Assembly: GCA_902795835.1 (NCBI GenBank)
Contig: CADBNA010000247.1
Location: 1-7,083 of the forward strand
Reading direction: 5' to 3'
Source of the DNA: an uncultured Lachnospiraceae bacterium
Lineage (GTDB): Bacteria > Bacillota_A > Clostridia > Lachnospirales > Lachnospiraceae
DNA: 7,083 bases
Of this stretch, positions 5,961 through 7,083 are shown piece by piece; the stretch's first letter is position 1; the number at the start of each line of letters is the position of its first letter. Both the position numbers and the translations under genes were made by a program. The notes under the pieces are model-generated. The model saw only the letters and a program-made list of their open reading frames with translations. It was not told where the DNA came from and ran no database searches.

Positions 5961-5982
5961 TCGCTGTCTCCTCGCTGTCTCC
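5961..5982 (+). repeat. 11-base tandem direct repeat
   Basis: TCGCTGTCTCC occurs twice in a row (5961-5971 and 5972-5982), and related CGTCTCCT words lie just upstream. The unit shares TGTCTCC with the palindrome arm, so it may be a decayed or slipped remnant of that element. It ends immediately before the hydantoinase stop codon. Confidence 0.7.
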
Positions 5983-7083
5983 TCACACCAGCGAGCTTCT
6001 GCTGCGCTTCAGATAGGCTCCGTCGCCGGGCTGTCCCAGGAATTCTCCCGCTTTTACAATCTCTTTTCCGCGCAGATAGACGGATTCTACGGCGCCCCGG
6101 ACTGTTCTGCCTTCATAGCAGGTATAGTCTCCGGCTCCGTGCATCTTCTTCTGGGTCAGCGTCCAGCGTTTCTCTGGATCAAAAATCACGACATCTGCGT
6201 CAGCGCCCGGCTGCAGAGAGCCTTTGCGGGGATACAGGCCTGCGATCCGGGCCGGCTCTGCGCATAGGCTGCGGACCAGCTGCGGCAGACTGATCCGGCC
6301 GCCTGCCACGCCTTCTGCGTACATCAGGACCAGCCGCTCTTCCACGCCCGGTGCGCCGCTGGGACATTTTGTAAAATCCTCTGCCCCCTGCTGTTTCTGC
6401 TTTGCGAATGTGAAAGGACAGTGGTCCGTGGCAACGGTCTGAATCACTCCGTCCCGCAGCGCCTCCCACAAGGCTTCTCTGTCCTCTTTTTTGCGCAGCG
6501 GCGGAGCCATAACAGCCTTCAGGCCTTCCTGCGGATCTTCATACATGCTGTCATCCAGGAGCAGATACTGCGGGCATGTCTCGACGCCAAAGTGCCTCTG
6601 CCCCCGCTCTCTTGCCCGGAGGATCTCCTTCAGTCCTGCCTGGCTGGAAAGATGAACGATGTAGACTGGCGCCTCTCCGGCTGCTTCCGCCAGATACAGG
6701 AGACGGTTTACAGCCTCCGCCTCCGCTTCCTGCGGACGGCTTACCGGGTGCCAGCAGGCCTGCTTCTTGCCCTCCCGGACAAATTTTGCGCGCAGGTAAG
6801 AAACAATCCCGTCATTTTCACAGTGCGCGGCAATCAGAATATCCTGTTTCCGCGCCTCAGCCAGAATCTGCATCAGATCCGGATCCTGCAGTTTGTAATC
6901 ATATGTCAGATAAGCCTTGAAACTGGTGATGCCTTCCTCTTCCGCGATTTCGCCCATCTCCTTCAATATATCCGGAGACACGTGCTGCAGTACCCCGTGA
7001 AATCCATAATCGACCGCCGCCTTTCCATCGGCAAGCCGGTGGTACTCTTCCACCTGATGCCAGAGGCTGCAGCCGGCAGGCCC
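5983..7083 (-). CDS. hyuA: Hydantoinase/dihydropyrimidinase, HyuA-like (N-terminus beyond window)
   Basis: A binuclear-metal cyclic amidohydrolase that opens hydantoin or dihydropyrimidine rings; 367 residues are visible. The frame is open to the window edge (first residues GPAGCSLWHQ), so the GTG at 7053 is not the real start; about 95-100 N-terminal residues with the HxH metal motif lie outside. Visible metal ligands are the lysine of SFKAYL (6916-6918), which is carboxylated in the family, the histidines of AAHCEND (6823-6825) and IVHLSS (6652-6654), and the aspartate of ATDHCPF (6424-6426). Family segments ETCPQYLLLD and PGVEERL are also present. From memory it resembles E. coli HyuA (YgeZ) closely, including DYGFHGVLQH and LTYDYKL. 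It converges on the dehydrogenase operon and is probably an unrelated transcription unit, perhaps for purine or hydantoin breakdown. Alternatives: allantoinase or ordinary dihydropyrimidinase. Confidence 0.9.
   Translation of the reverse strand, partial: GPAGCSLWHQVEEYHRLADGKAAVDYGFHGVLQHVSPDILKEMGEIAEEEGITSFKAYLTYDYKLQDPDLMQILAEARKQDILIAAHCENDGIVSYLRAKFVREGKKQACWHPVSRPQEAEAEAVNRLLYLAEAAGEAPVYIVHLSSQAGLKEILRARERGQRHFGVETCPQYLLLDDSMYEDPQEGLKAVMAPPLRKKEDREALWEALRDGVIQTVATDHCPFTFAKQKQQGAEDFTKCPSGAPGVEERLVLMYAEGVAGGRISLPQLVRSLCAEPARIAGLYPRKGSLQPGADADVVIFDPEKRWTLTQKKMHGAGDYTCYEGRTVRGAVESVYLRGKEIVKAGEFLGQPGDGAYLKRSRSSLV

Noticed and set aside
5833..6267. 144-residue plus-strand frame that translates the palindromes (GDRGQTSVS, GDRGLTPVS)
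   Set aside because: It starts over the dehydrogenase stop, lacks a good ribosome binding site, and its second half is antisense to the hydantoinase. I treat it as an artefact of the repeat, although its frame explains the insert seen in the oxidoreductase.

Overview
The window looks like chromosomal DNA of a fairly GC-rich anaerobic Firmicute, probably a Clostridia or Lachnospiraceae relative. This is inferred from strong AGGAGG-type ribosome binding sites, sigma-A-type promoters, and a FAD dehydrogenase / FAD-NAD(P) oxidoreductase / DUF1667 trio typical of such organisms. No RNA gene, CRISPR array, transposase or phage gene is visible.

Layout. (1) Positions 1-1154, minus strand: FGGY-family carbohydrate/polyol kinase, cut at its C-terminus by the window edge. 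(2) Positions 1155-1638: a long divergent intergenic region with one promoter facing each way, a perfect palindrome, and a degenerate tandem repeat of about 58 bp. (3) Positions 1639-5836, plus strand: a compact operon of four genes. These are a GlpA-like FAD dehydrogenase with a BFD-type [2Fe-2S] domain, a FAD/NAD(P) oxidoreductase overlapping it by one base, a small DUF1667 cysteine protein, and a zinc-dependent medium-chain dehydrogenase. (4) Positions 5837-5982: a convergent intergenic region holding two copies of a 27-30 bp palindrome in opposite orientation plus a short tandem repeat. (5) Positions 5983-7083, minus strand: hydantoinase/dihydropyrimidinase, cut at its N-terminus by the window edge.

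How the genes may work together. The kinase and operon resemble the glycerol-3-phosphate module of Firmicutes (kinase, GlpA-like dehydrogenase, second flavoprotein, DUF1667). However, the kinase start motif is of the xylulokinase/gluconokinase type rather than the glycerol kinase type, and an extra zinc dehydrogenase is present. My inference is a pathway for a polyol or sugar other than glycerol: one dehydrogenase oxidises the sugar or polyol, the kinase phosphorylates it, and the three-protein flavo-iron-sulphur complex oxidises the phosphate ester or a related hydroxy compound. The hydantoinase most resembles E. coli HyuA (YgeZ) and probably belongs to a separate nitrogen or purine catabolism locus to the right.

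The most unusual structure is the palindrome family. A diverged third copy lies inside the second oxidoreductase gene, in frame, at the linker between the flavoprotein core and the C-terminal domain. It reads as a 15-residue insert matching the translation of the two intergenic copies. It behaves like a small mobile palindrome able to insert into coding sequence.
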